Source: an uncultured Draconibacterium sp.
Lineage (GTDB): Bacteria > Bacteroidota > Bacteroidia > Bacteroidales > Prolixibacteraceae
Direction of reading: 5' to 3'
NCBI GenBank assembly: GCA_947492175.1
Contig: CANLMQ010000032.1
Coordinates: 8,114 to 72,113, forward strand
DNA: 64,000 nucleotides
Shown here: piece by piece, positions 37,866-47,469 of the stretch
Numbering within the stretch: position 1 is the first letter of the stretch
Layout: every line of letters starts with the position of its first letter
Notes under the pieces: model-generated
Databases searched by the model: none
What the model saw: the letters and a program-made list of their open reading frames with translations, nothing else
Told to the model about the DNA's origin: nothing
Program-made: the position numbers and the translations under genes

Positions 37866-39104
37866 CTACAAAGTTTTTAAATGAAGCATTTTATTTCGAA
37901 CTAAAAGGCATGCTCCAATAACACCTGCCCGATTACCGAGTTTTGATATTTTTAGTTTTGTATCATCGTACACCAGGCTTAATGCATATTTATTTACTGC
38001 ACTTTTTACCGGTAAAATCAAATAATCTCCGGTAGTAGCCAGGGTTCCTCCCAAAATCACAAGTTCAGGATTAAAAATATTGATTAAAAGAGCAATTCCG
38101 CGTCCAAGTTTTTCTCCAATCTGAGCGATAACATCAATTGCCAAAACATCGTCGTTATTGGCTGCTTCAATTATATCGTCAAGAGTAATGGTCTTATCTT
38201 TTTCATATTTTTCGGTCAGAACCGAGCTGGTACCTTTTTCAATTTCAGAGATACACATTTGCTCAATCGCCGGTCCTGACACTTCAGTTTCAAGGCACCC
38301 TTTTTTCCCGCAATGACATATGATATCATTTTCGAAAAAAGGAATATGGCCAAACTCGCCTGCAAAACCTGATTTGCCATACTGAATTTGTCCTCCCTGA
38401 ACAACGCCAAGTCCAACCCCCGCACTCATATTGATAAATAGTACATCCTTTTCGTCTTTTACAACCCCACAGGCATACTCACCATAAGTCATGGCCCGGG
38501 TGTCATTTTCAACAAAAGTTTTTATGCCAATCTGTTTTTCGATCATTTCAGCAAGCGGCTCTTCTTCAAAATAAAAAAAGCTATAACTGTTTCCGGTTTT
38601 CGAATTAACCCTACCGGTTATGTTTACACCGGCGCCAAGAACCTTTTCACGTTTTGGCCCCATTCCGGACAGGAAGTCCTGAATGGCAGCACAAAGATTA
38701 TCTAATGATTCTTTTGAATTATTCAGTCGAAACGGTACACGCTCTGCCAGCTTAACAATTTGCTTGTTTATATCAATTATGGCCAGGTTTAACGATTTTC
38801 GTTTTACTTCAACCCCCATAAAATAGAGCGATTTTGGATCTAATCCGTAAACATTGGGTCTGCGACCACCTCCGGTTTCAATCTTACCAAAATCCACTAC
38901 CAGACCATCTTCAATAAGTTCGCTTAAAGCTTTTGTAATAGTTGGGATACTTGAATTAAAAGTTTTACATAAATCTGCTATTGTACTATCTCCACACGAT
39001 GCAAAATGTGCAATCATGCCCTTACGAAGTTTTAGCGACTTATATTCAACACCACTCTTCTCCTCACTTTCTAATTCTCTAAATATCTTACTTTTTACTG
39101 CCAT
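37866..39104 (-). CDS. ROK-family transcriptional regulator
   Basis: This is a sugar-responsive repressor or dual regulator, probably of PUL 4. The 412-residue product has an N-terminal winged helix (IADLCKTFNSSIPTITKALS, LIEDGLVVDFG). A ROK kinase-like fold follows. It carries VENDTRAMTYGEYACG, INMSAGVGLGVV, GEFGHIPF and the zinc motif C-x-C-G-x-x-G-C-L-E (ICHCGKKGCLE). The HTH makes it a regulator of the NagC/XylR type rather than a pure sugar kinase. NagC-type effectors are amino-sugar phosphates, which agrees with the N-acylglucosamine epimerase in the operon; this link is inference. Confidence 0.9.
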   Translation of the reverse strand: MAVKSKIFRELESEEKSGVEYKSLKLRKGMIAHFASCGDSTIADLCKTFNSSIPTITKALSELIEDGLVVDFGKIETGGGRRPNVYGLDPKSLYFMGVEVKRKSLNLAIIDINKQIVKLAERVPFRLNNSKESLDNLCAAIQDFLSGMGPKREKVLGAGVNITGRVNSKTGNSYSFFYFEEEPLAEMIEKQIGIKTFVENDTRAMTYGEYACGVVKDEKDVLFINMSAGVGLGVVQGGQIQYGKSGFAGEFGHIPFFENDIICHCGKKGCLETEVSGPAIEQMCISEIEKGTSSVLTEKYEKDKTITLDDIIEAANNDDVLAIDVIAQIGEKLGRGIALLINIFNPELVILGGTLATTGDYLILPVKSAVNKYALSLVYDDTKLKISKLGNRAGVIGACLLVRNKMLHLKTL

Positions 39105-39201
39105 ACTTTATTAATCTGTAAGTCTGTATTTTAGGAAATTTCCAAACAGCTTAGCTAAATTAATTAATCAATAGTTCTTTTAAAATACTTTTATGTAAAA
39201 A

Positions 39202-40887
39202 CTACTCTTTCAGCCGATAAGGTCCTTTTTTTAACGCGTCTTTTTGTTCATCGGTTAATGCATTATAAATAAACAAACAAGAACCGTCAATACCTTTTTG
39301 CCTTGCCATTTCAATTTCTTCTATTAGAATCTCGGGATTCATTCCGGCATAAGGTCCCAATCCTGCAACTCCCCTATGCGTTTCTTTCATTCTCCCTGCC
39401 ATATAGTCGATGTATTGCCCTACCAGTTCAACATCACTACTGTAAGCCATAATATAAACCGTGTTTAACCAGTCATTATCAAGCCACTTGCTCCAATTCT
39501 GTTTTTTTGCACTTAAGGAGTATTCCTGGTCGGGTACTACATCTGCAGAGATATCCAATTGTGGAAATTGTTCACGAACTGCTTCTACAAAAGTATTAAC
39601 ATTATTTTCGCGATACAAATCCCACTTTTTCCAAAGTTCCGGATTATTTGTCGGATCAATATTTTTCGGATCAACGCCTCCGTTTTGTTCTTTAAAATTG
39701 TTTCTACACACCGAACAATAACAGTAATCATTTGTCCAGGGTTCTCCGGGATAACGGATATAATCGAGCTGCAGATGCTTTAAATTATATTTATTGATCA
39801 TATAATCGTAGATTTCAAGCCAGAACTCGCGAACTTCAGGACGGCTCGGACAAAAATAATGAAATCCTGGCTCTGCAACAGTGGGATGTTTCCCGGTTCG
39901 TGAAACCGCAAGCCATTCGGAATGACTGTTAATTAATGCAGGGAAACGATCTACTCCTACAAAATACACCCATACCCAAGGCACAACTGTGATATTATAT
40001 TTTTCGCCTAAGTCCATCATCTCCTGCATGGGATCGCGACCAATAAAATCGGGGTACTGCCCCAGTCCATTTGGTGCATTGGGAAAAATAGACCACCCTC
40101 TGTAAATAACTTCAGGGCATACAGTATTAAATCCGATATCTGCCATATCTTTAAATACCGCTTCCAGTTCCTGTTTCGACATCCCCTGAATTTCCAGCCA
40201 AACTGCACGTTCGTCGTCAGTTACACTTGGGAACGTGTGATAAAAATAGTCTTTCCCTATTTGCGATGCCTGTTCGGCCAATGTTTTCACTTTTGCTGAA
40301 TCTCCATCTTCTTTGGCTTTTACAAATTCTTCAAGCTTTTTAACAAAAGCATTTTCCAAATTAGTTAGATCTGATTGAATAATTGAAGGATGCTCGATTG
40401 ATTTCAGACGCTTCTTTCCTTCGGTAATAAAAAAACGACCTTTTTCGACCATTGAATTTTCAGAAGTAGTTACCTTAATCTGCAATCCACTTAATTCAAC
40501 AAAGTCGCCAACATGAATATGCTCATTTATCCATGTTTCACCAGTCCCATGTCCGGAAATTACCATCCCTACATCAGGTATACGGGAATTATTTCCTCCA
40601 ACTTTTTTTACTATCCCATTTTCAATTACTGCCTCTACACCATAAGGATTAGTATTTGTTCTTTCTGCATAAAGTCGGGTATACACAATAATCTGATCGG
40701 CTCCCCTGCCTCCGCCAAACTGGGTTGATGGATTAATCTTATCAACAACCTTTGTAATTTCCTCCTTAAAAAAGGCAACTCCCAAATCAATCTCGTTATA
40801 ATCGGGCTCAACCGGGTCGCTTCCGTTACACGATTGTGCAACTATCATCAGCGCCAAACATCCAGTTAGTATAATACGTTTAATCAT
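39202..40887 (-). CDS. GHL10/DUF187 family-10-like glycosyl hydrolase lipoprotein
   Basis: It is a putative surface TIM-barrel glycosidase. The 561-residue product has a lipobox ending at Cys20 (VAQSC). An N-terminal beta domain (about 35-140) carries ADQIIVYTRLYAERTNTNPY and VGMVISGHGTGETW. A helical linker (about 170-215) leads to the GHL10 barrel (about 225-550). The barrel shows FNTVCPEVIYRGWSIFP, YNITVVPWVWVY, the signature HLQLDYIRYP (371-380), DISADVVPD and IYIMAYS-like YIMAYSSD. A cysteine cluster, YCYCSVC (389-395), follows the signature and may bind a metal. Substrates of this family are not settled. It starts 6 bp after the esterase/phosphodiesterase gene. Confidence 0.82.
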   Translation of the reverse strand: MIKRIILTGCLALMIVAQSCNGSDPVEPDYNEIDLGVAFFKEEITKVVDKINPSTQFGGGRGADQIIVYTRLYAERTNTNPYGVEAVIENGIVKKVGGNNSRIPDVGMVISGHGTGETWINEHIHVGDFVELSGLQIKVTTSENSMVEKGRFFITEGKKRLKSIEHPSIIQSDLTNLENAFVKKLEEFVKAKEDGDSAKVKTLAEQASQIGKDYFYHTFPSVTDDERAVWLEIQGMSKQELEAVFKDMADIGFNTVCPEVIYRGWSIFPNAPNGLGQYPDFIGRDPMQEMMDLGEKYNITVVPWVWVYFVGVDRFPALINSHSEWLAVSRTGKHPTVAEPGFHYFCPSRPEVREFWLEIYDYMINKYNLKHLQLDYIRYPGEPWTNDYCYCSVCRNNFKEQNGGVDPKNIDPTNNPELWKKWDLYRENNVNTFVEAVREQFPQLDISADVVPDQEYSLSAKKQNWSKWLDNDWLNTVYIMAYSSDVELVGQYIDYMAGRMKETHRGVAGLGPYAGMNPEILIEEIEMARQKGIDGSCLFIYNALTDEQKDALKKGPYRLKE

Positions 40888-40893
40888 TACTAA

Positions 40894-42462
40894 TTACTTT
40901 AAAATATCAGGTTTATCAGTAGTTATTCCATATACGTTGTACGAATCAAACCTTTCTGCATCGCTGGTTTTATTAACTGTCCATACGTAAACATAGCGGT
41001 TCAATTCTTTCAGAATTTCATTCGATTCATTGGTTAGCAGTCCGTAATTAATATCTAATCCATCGAATCCGTAAGAATCTGATTTATTTATCAGATCGTA
41101 CATTATCCCATTTTTATAAGGCGGACATACCAGCCAAAAAACAGGTATCTGGGGTATTTGATTTTTGGAAGCCAACAGTGCATTAACCGAAAAACTTATA
41201 ATTTTAATCTGACTTTGTTTTCCGGATTCTTCAATCACTTTTTTTAAGAATGGCACAACTGTTTCCGGGCATTTTATTTCAACAAATAAAAATTTTCCTT
41301 CAGGAATTGTTTCAATAACTTCTTCAAGAAATGGAATTTTTTCGTTTGCATACTGCGAACTGAATGTGCTCCCTACATCAAGGCTTCTTAAAACTTCAGA
41401 TGAAGTATTGGCAATAAGGTAATCTTTTCCCGAAACCCGTTTTGTATTTTCATCGTGGCAAACCATTATCCGGTTGTCTTTTGAAAGATGAATATCTATT
41501 TCCACGGCGGAAGCGCCCATTTCCCATGCGAGATTAACTGAAGCCATTGTATTTTCAGGTGCGAATGCCGATGCGCCGCGATGCGCAATTACCATTGTAC
41601 CATGACAAGGAGTTGGTTTAAGGCCGTTAAAAATGATTTTAAAACTTTTTGCTATTTCGGCACCAATATCATTTAATGCTGTTTGGTTATAATGTACAGC
41701 ATCAACCATAAGATTATATTCCGGAAACTTTTCGGTTTTTGCATAAAAAATGTGTGTAAACGGATCTTCTTTAGCAACTTCACGCTGTACTTCCCGCACT
41801 ATGGCAAAACCTTTGTCGGCTTCCGGATTCTCATTATTCCGACCGGTTTCGATAATACCAAAAGTTAGTTTTTCGCCAAATTCCCGGCGATAACGGGCAA
41901 TTAAATCTGTTAATGAGTTTTTATAGTCTTCTTTACTTATTAATCCCTGCGAGATTGCGGCTCCATCGTTTTCGCCCTGCGACCAAATAATACCGCTAAG
42001 ACTCAGACCGCTTTTTTCTTCAGCTTTCCTGGCTTTTAGTACTGAGTTTTCAAAAAGAGAGCCTGAAGTACTCCAATTTCCCCAATTGTTTGTTTCGGCT
42101 AAATTATGGCATGCACTCCCTCCTTTGGCAGCCATAACAACATAAACCGCTTCGTTTGAAGTTTCGTAAAACGCTTTTGCAAAAGCAGGAACAAAACTTC
42201 CATCTTCAGCTTTTTGAAATCCCAGGTAACTGCTTCCAACCGGATCATTTAATTGTTCAAATTCATTTGTTTCGGCATTGTATTCGAAGGCTGTATTCAG
42301 CTCTGTTTTTTCCGACAAATTTTTATCTCCAACACCAACTGCATTGCTTTGCCCGGCAACCATAAAAAGTTTACCTGACACAGGTTTGGCCGGATCATCT
42401 TTTTCGCACGACAAACCAATAAAAGCAACAAACAAGAGCAATATAAAAGGTAATTTCCCCAT
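40894..42462 (-). CDS. Fusion of SASA-type acetylesterase and glycerophosphodiester phosphodiesterase
   Basis: One lipoprotein seems to join two activities: removing O-acetyl groups from a glycan and cutting phosphodiester links. The 522-residue product has a lipobox ending at Cys19 (GLSC). The esterase domain (about 30-275) shows the SGNH-type blocks GQSN (37-40, nucleophile Ser39), SQGEND (161-166) and DAVHYN (254-259) with an Asp-x-x-His pair. The GDPD barrel (about 290-520) shows AHRGASAFAPENT (293-305), EIDIHLSKD (321-329), the catalytic-type HD (336-337), EIK (395-397) and WTVNK. Both active sites look complete. Neighbours are the GHL10 and T9SS genes. Confidence 0.88.
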   Translation of the reverse strand: MGKLPFILLLFVAFIGLSCEKDDPAKPVSGKLFMVAGQSNAVGVGDKNLSEKTELNTAFEYNAETNEFEQLNDPVGSSYLGFQKAEDGSFVPAFAKAFYETSNEAVYVVMAAKGGSACHNLAETNNWGNWSTSGSLFENSVLKARKAEEKSGLSLSGIIWSQGENDGAAISQGLISKEDYKNSLTDLIARYRREFGEKLTFGIIETGRNNENPEADKGFAIVREVQREVAKEDPFTHIFYAKTEKFPEYNLMVDAVHYNQTALNDIGAEIAKSFKIIFNGLKPTPCHGTMVIAHRGASAFAPENTMASVNLAWEMGASAVEIDIHLSKDNRIMVCHDENTKRVSGKDYLIANTSSEVLRSLDVGSTFSSQYANEKIPFLEEVIETIPEGKFLFVEIKCPETVVPFLKKVIEESGKQSQIKIISFSVNALLASKNQIPQIPVFWLVCPPYKNGIMYDLINKSDSYGFDGLDINYGLLTNESNEILKELNRYVYVWTVNKTSDAERFDSYNVYGITTDKPDILK

Positions 42463-42488
42463 TAAAATTAGTTAATAAATAAAAATAA

Positions 42489-42514
42489 GCTCCCGGTTTT
42501 AAGTAACCGGGAGC
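42489..42514 (-). terminator. Terminator-like hairpin after the T9SS repeat protein
   Basis: A 10-bp perfect GC-rich stem pairs 42489-42498 with 42505-42514 around a 6-nt loop. On the minus strand it is followed by TTATTTTTATTT. It would end or reduce transcription before the esterase/phosphodiesterase gene. The preceding stretch closely matches the one before the hairpin at 45963-45991. Confidence 0.75.
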
Positions 42515-42522
42515 ATTGTATT

Positions 42523-45500
42523 TTAGTGTTTAATTATTTTTCGTACTTCCACTTCTCCGTCATTTGGAGTTACGCGTACAAAATATACTCCGCGGCCTAA
42601 ATCAGAAACATTAATTGGTTTATTTGTTAAATTAACCACTTCTTTAACTGTTGCCCCCAGAATATTTACAAACTCAACTTTTTTGCAACCTGCAGGATGA
42701 GATACTGTCAACACATTCTCAACCGGGTTTGGATAAACAGAAAGTTCTTTGTTTTCACTTACTATTTTTGCAGCTGTAGGAACACTGTAGAATTTATCAA
42801 CTTTAATTCCATTATTTGTTGAAAGAGTTACAATATTTAATGTATCATTTTCAATAAAATAATCTACATCCCCCCACTTTAGATCATTAGGAGCCTGACC
42901 TAAATAAGATCCCATTTCCATTACGTTCTCCTCGGTAATTTCCATCATATCACCGCTTACATCAATTAAGCGAGTATGATCTGCATAAGCCCAGTTCCAT
43001 TCAAGAATATAATTCTTTTTAGCATAAGTTAAGAATTTCACTGAAGTATAATGTGGTGCATCAGGACGTGTTGAAACTTCCTCTGGCATTACATACAAAA
43101 TACTTCCCTCGTTATCGTAACAAATAGGATCAATTGTACTACCATCTACCCAAATGTTTGTATTTGGGTCTGCTGATTCTATACATGCTGAACCGTAAGC
43201 TCCCCAATGACCACCTTCCGGCAATTCATGAATCATTACATAAGGATTACCATCATTTTGGATAACTCCATCCTGAATAACCCACTTGTAAGTAGAAGTA
43301 TTATTCGAGCGGGCAGCAATTATAACTGCATTACCTTTAATATCACCCTTAACATCGAAATAGTATGCTGTTTGATGCCATGTCATACCTGGATCTTCAA
43401 TATCGTAAGGAGGAGTAACTTCAACTAATTTATACGGATCGCTGTCTTCATCATCCCATGCAAAAATGGCAAACGGAATTCCTTCAACACGCATATTACT
43501 GGCCAAAATATGTCCTGCATCATCAACTTCAACATCTGAAATACGAAGATGATTTGCACTTGCTAAATCGTTATTGCTGTTTACTGGATTTACTTTCAAC
43601 TTTTTATCCAACTTACTACCATCTTTTGCATCAAGAATTAAAATTTCACCCGGATGGTTGCCCGGCGCACAATTTACTACATAAATATGGCCATTTCCTG
43701 CTGCAACAGCTCTTGAATCCTGATCTAACCAATATGGTTTGGTGCTTTCGCCATCTATTGTATCAAGTATTGCTCTTCTCCAGCCATCTTCAGTTACAGG
43801 AACAACAACTTCTTCAGGTTCCATAAAGATTCTGTCCATTTTAATACCATTGTTTGGCGACAGTGTATAAATATTGATATAATCTCCATCCACCTGGTAA
43901 TCAACATCACCTAAAAAGTAAGTACTGGCAACTTGTCCCATGTATGTACCAACTTCCTGCCATTCTGCACCTTCCCATGATTCAATATCTCCATTAATAT
44001 CAATCAAACGAGTATGGTCAGCCCAGTTCCAGTTCCATTCAAGAATAAATTTTTTATCCTTAAAGTTTACACATTTTACAGCTGTTCTGGAACGGTTATC
44101 GCCACCACTGGTTGAAATATCAGCAGGCATAGAAGTGATGTGATTTCCGTCTTTATCGATACAAGTTGGTGTAAGATTATCACCATCTACCCAAATGTTG
44201 GCATCTGCGCTATCCGATTCGATACATGCCGAAACGTATGGTCCTGGTTGAGCCACGCCAGGAACAGTATAAAGTGTTACATAAGGATTTCCTTCATTTT
44301 GTAGTACTCCATCTTTAATCACCCATTTATAAACCGAGCCATAATTTGAACGTCCTGCAACAATAACAGCATCTCCTTTAATATCTCCTTTCACATCCAT
44401 ATAAAATGCTGTCTGCTGCCATGCTGCTCCGCCATCCTCATCGCCATATGGAGGCATTACTTCCAATAATTTATAAGGTTCGCTATCTTCGTCGTCCCAT
44501 GCAAAAATGGTAAATGGTTTTTCTTTTAACCTTACATTACAAGCCAAAATATGTCCGGCATCATCAACCTCAACATCAGAGATTCTGATGGTATTGGCAT
44601 GATCAATGAAATTTGCTTCGTTAAGCGCTTCTACATTCAGTTTTTTATCTAAAGTGCTACCATCTTTAGCATCAAGAATAATAATTTCTCCCGGAACATT
44701 ATTTTCAGCACAACGTGCAACATAAAGATGACCGTTTCCATAAGCCATAGTACGAGCCATATCATCACACCAGGCTGGAATTGTAGGCATTCCGTCAATA
44801 GTATCTTTTATTGCTCTTCTCCAGCCTGTTTCTGTAACAGGAACATCTATGACCGGAGTTGAATTGAATTTGAATGCCGCAAATCCGGCATTTGAATACA
44901 GAATGTAAACATATACTTCACCATCTATAGTTGTATATGCAATATCTCCATTCCTTTGTATATTTGGAGCTATTCCCAGGGTTTCTGAATAAAACGGCTT
45001 TTTAGCCTCGGTTAAACCATTGGTGATATCAACAGCCTTGGCTTCTGAATTATTATTATCACCACCAGTTAAAATACTCAGAGATGCAAAATAGGTTTTC
45101 TCTTCATAATCAAAAGTAATTCCAGAGCATTCGTCGGCTGAAACCAAGCCGTTTGAAGAAATATAGTTATCATTTGATAATTGACCTAATTTTGTTGTAG
45201 CATCAGCACTATATTTGGCAGGAAATACACCCAAAGCATTGTAAATAAATGGATCATTTTTAGTTACACCACAAGGCATAATTTTTGGGAACTGCCCCGG
45301 AGGAGTCGCATTCTCTCTGTTGTTAGCCAACTCTGGTAAATTTAAAACTTCAGGTGTTTCATTTAATACACCATTAACCACTTCCCAACGATAAATTTCT
45401 GTTGATTTTGTTACAGGAGCATAAATAACTGCATTCTTGGTTAAATCACCTTTAACAGTAAACAAATCACCCAATCTGCGTTCGTTTGGATTATCGAACT

Positions 45501-45924
45501 CAATAAAAACCTCTGGTTCTGCATCTTTATCAGTCCATTTATAAATTTTAAAGGTCCACGATCCATCAGGTACCCATTGCTCGTGATAAAGCCCCAGGTT
45601 ACAAGCAAGTATTTGTCCGTCATCACTCACCTCAACATCATTTAGTAAGTAACCACCTTCAGCAACGCCGTTAACACTTAAATCACCAATATCGGCACCG
45701 GTTTTGGCATCCATACACTTAATGCCCATTTTGGCTTCATTGTTTCGGGTTGCCACATAAACATACTGGTTATCTGCAGCGATACCTCTTTCGGTATAGT
45801 TTCCAAACCAGTTGGGTAAAGCATCACTACCAACGCTCCTACTCCACTGGGGAATAAGTCTTTGAGCATTTGCCATTGAGCAAATTGCTACTAAAAATAC
45901 AAGTAACGTAAAGTTTCGTTTCAT
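42523..45924 (-). CDS. T9SS-secreted repeat protein (DUF4623-like modules)
   Basis: This large secreted or surface-attached protein is probably a glycan-binding or propeller-type enzyme of unknown activity. The 1133-residue product has a Sec signal (cleavage near ANAQ, residue 20). A divergent first module (about 25-355) is followed by two very similar modules of about 348 residues (starting near 358 and 707). Each module opens with VPVTE-x-GWRRAI-x-DTIDG. Each also contains PGEI-ILDAKDGS-LDKKL, ISDVEVDDAGHILA, FAWDDEDS-PYKL, DVKGDIKG-AVI and EWNW-ADHTRLID. A type A T9SS sorting domain ends it (LSVYPNPVENVLTVS to VRKIIKH). The DUF4623 label is from recall and uncertain. It follows SusD by about 80 bp. 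Confidence 0.7.
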   Translation of the reverse strand: MKRNFTLLVFLVAICSMANAQRLIPQWSRSVGSDALPNWFGNYTERGIAADNQYVYVATRNNEAKMGIKCMDAKTGADIGDLSVNGVAEGGYLLNDVEVSDDGQILACNLGLYHEQWVPDGSWTFKIYKWTDKDAEPEVFIEFDNPNERRLGDLFTVKGDLTKNAVIYAPVTKSTEIYRWEVVNGVLNETPEVLNLPELANNRENATPPGQFPKIMPCGVTKNDPFIYNALGVFPAKYSADATTKLGQLSNDNYISSNGLVSADECSGITFDYEEKTYFASLSILTGGDNNNSEAKAVDITNGLTEAKKPFYSETLGIAPNIQRNGDIAYTTIDGEVYVYILYSNAGFAAFKFNSTPVIDVPVTETGWRRAIKDTIDGMPTIPAWCDDMARTMAYGNGHLYVARCAENNVPGEIIILDAKDGSTLDKKLNVEALNEANFIDHANTIRISDVEVDDAGHILACNVRLKEKPFTIFAWDDEDSEPYKLLEVMPPYGDEDGGAAWQQTAFYMDVKGDIKGDAVIVAGRSNYGSVYKWVIKDGVLQNEGNPYVTLYTVPGVAQPGPYVSACIESDSADANIWVDGDNLTPTCIDKDGNHITSMPADISTSGGDNRSRTAVKCVNFKDKKFILEWNWNWADHTRLIDINGDIESWEGAEWQEVGTYMGQVASTYFLGDVDYQVDGDYINIYTLSPNNGIKMDRIFMEPEEVVVPVTEDGWRRAILDTIDGESTKPYWLDQDSRAVAAGNGHIYVVNCAPGNHPGEILILDAKDGSKLDKKLKVNPVNSNNDLASANHLRISDVEVDDAGHILASNMRVEGIPFAIFAWDDEDSDPYKLVEVTPPYDIEDPGMTWHQTAYYFDVKGDIKGNAVIIAARSNNTSTYKWVIQDGVIQNDGNPYVMIHELPEGGHWGAYGSACIESADPNTNIWVDGSTIDPICYDNEGSILYVMPEEVSTRPDAPHYTSVKFLTYAKKNYILEWNWAYADHTRLIDVSGDMMEITEENVMEMGSYLGQAPNDLKWGDVDYFIENDTLNIVTLSTNNGIKVDKFYSVPTAAKIVSENKELSVYPNPVENVLTVSHPAGCKKVEFVNILGATVKEVVNLTNKPINVSDLGRGVYFVRVTPNDGEVEVRKIIKH

Positions 45925-45962
45925 ATTAGTTCTTTTAGGATTAATGAAAAAAAATACATGAG

Positions 45963-45991
45963 ATGAAAAGAGCTGGTTAGACTCTTTTCAT
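45963..45991 (-). other. Hairpin after SusD (PUL 4)
   Basis: A 10-bp perfect stem pairs 45963-45972 with 45982-45991 around a 9-nt loop. T8 follows on the minus strand only after about 6 nt. It lies 13 nt after the SusD stop, the same relative place as in the other PULs. Confidence 0.7.
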
Positions 45992-46003
45992 TTTATTTTA
46001 GTT

Positions 46004-47458
46004 TTAATTATTGGCTTCAATATCCCACCACAGTTTTGAAGTCATGTTGTTACCCGAAAATCCTGCAGCATCCATTGCCGGCTGTGCATTATCTTCATTC
46101 CATGAAACTTCACTGCTTGGATAAGCAATCCTGCAAGGATAACTACCCTGGGTTGATGTTTGGTTTGGCGGTGCCATTAATGAATTCATTTTTGGATAAC
46201 CGGTCCTCCTTATCTCGGCAAAAGCTTCCATACCATTCGGAAACAAGGCAATCCATTTTTGCAAGTGAATTTGTTCCATTGCCTTTTCCTCATTCCACTC
46301 TACATTTGGTTTCGACAGATAACTACCAAGCGATGCCTGATGAAATTGCATTGATGCTTTAATTCCATCTTCGTAATACTGTCTGGCCGGTTTGTCGGTA
46401 ACCCATCCTTTATGTGCAGCTTCTGCTAAAAGCAAACACACTTCAGAATATTTTAATATCTCGGTTGGATAATCGCCCCTCCAGTACTTTGTTCCGGCTT
46501 TCGAATAATCGGTATGAACAATGGTTCCGAGTTGCGCATCCGTCATTCCATTTGGCAGGCCTTTATAAGGGTAGCGAGCAATCTTAGCTTTTCTAGGATC
46601 ACTGTTTTCATTTAAATAATCGACCATAGTTTTGCTGATTCGACGTTCATTTGCAAAACTCAATATTGTTGATAAAGGATTTTTTTCAAGGTACGTACCG
46701 TTATAACACTTCATCAGCACATTGTCGTCATTCGATTGAAGTGCTCCGGCATTATAAGCCTCAACAAAATTCTGTTTGGCCAACTCTGGTTCCACATCTG
46801 AAATTCGCATCGCCAATCTCATTCGAAGTGCGTTACTAAATTTTACCCAACTTTCAATGTTTCCGTTAAATAAGATATCTGCACTTCCAAAACTTGCTTT
46901 TTGATCCGGATTAAAACTTTCTACAGCTTCTTTGAGTTCTTTCAACATGAACTCATAAATCTCTTTTTGCGAGTCGTACTTTGGTTTTAGTATTCCATCA
47001 TTGGCCTTAAAAGCCTCCGAATTAGGTAGAGGACCAAAATAGTCTGTCATTCTGTGCAACATCCAAACACGCCATATTCGAACCATGCTTGTTTTGTTGA
47101 TGTTCTTTTCACTTTCTTCGAGTTTTAGCTGGCACATGTAGGCATCCATACCAAAACCACAAAAGTAATCATCCCAATATGCCTGAATCCATGAATCGTT
47201 CATATTGTATCTATCAGTAGCCCATCCACTTACTGCATTTGCCCAGTACTGACAAATAAGATTTGCATAAAGAAATTCTCCGCGCTGATAAGTTGCATAA
47301 TCTAAAACTCCTCGTTTTAGAGCATTAGTAAACAACATATTTTCGGGCGTCTTATCAAATCCAATCGTTAGTGGATTGGTGTTCATTTCTAAAAAGTCAT
47401 CGGTACACCCAACCGAAAATAAGAGCCCAATAACAAGTATTATTAATTTATTTTTCAT
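46004..47458 (-). CDS. SusD/RagB-family lipoprotein, SusD-like_2 type (PUL 4)
   Basis: This surface lipoprotein partners the SusC gene, which ends 12 bp upstream. The 484-residue product has a lipobox ending at Cys18 (SVGC). The SusD-like_2 pattern is seen: TDDFLEMNTNPLTIG at the start, MVRIWRVWMLHRMTDYFGPLP (read as MVRIWRVWMLH and RMTDYFGPLP), WVKFSNALRMRLAMRISDVEP, ILKYSEVCLLLAEAAHKGW and a C-terminal SKLWWD. This class differs from the SusD proteins of PULs 1-3, suggesting an independent origin of PUL 4. Confidence 0.93.
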   Translation of the reverse strand: MKNKLIILVIGLLFSVGCTDDFLEMNTNPLTIGFDKTPENMLFTNALKRGVLDYATYQRGEFLYANLICQYWANAVSGWATDRYNMNDSWIQAYWDDYFCGFGMDAYMCQLKLEESEKNINKTSMVRIWRVWMLHRMTDYFGPLPNSEAFKANDGILKPKYDSQKEIYEFMLKELKEAVESFNPDQKASFGSADILFNGNIESWVKFSNALRMRLAMRISDVEPELAKQNFVEAYNAGALQSNDDNVLMKCYNGTYLEKNPLSTILSFANERRISKTMVDYLNENSDPRKAKIARYPYKGLPNGMTDAQLGTIVHTDYSKAGTKYWRGDYPTEILKYSEVCLLLAEAAHKGWVTDKPARQYYEDGIKASMQFHQASLGSYLSKPNVEWNEEKAMEQIHLQKWIALFPNGMEAFAEIRRTGYPKMNSLMAPPNQTSTQGSYPCRIAYPSSEVSWNEDNAQPAMDAAGFSGNNMTSKLWWDIEANN

Positions 47459-47469
47459 TGGAAATTGTT

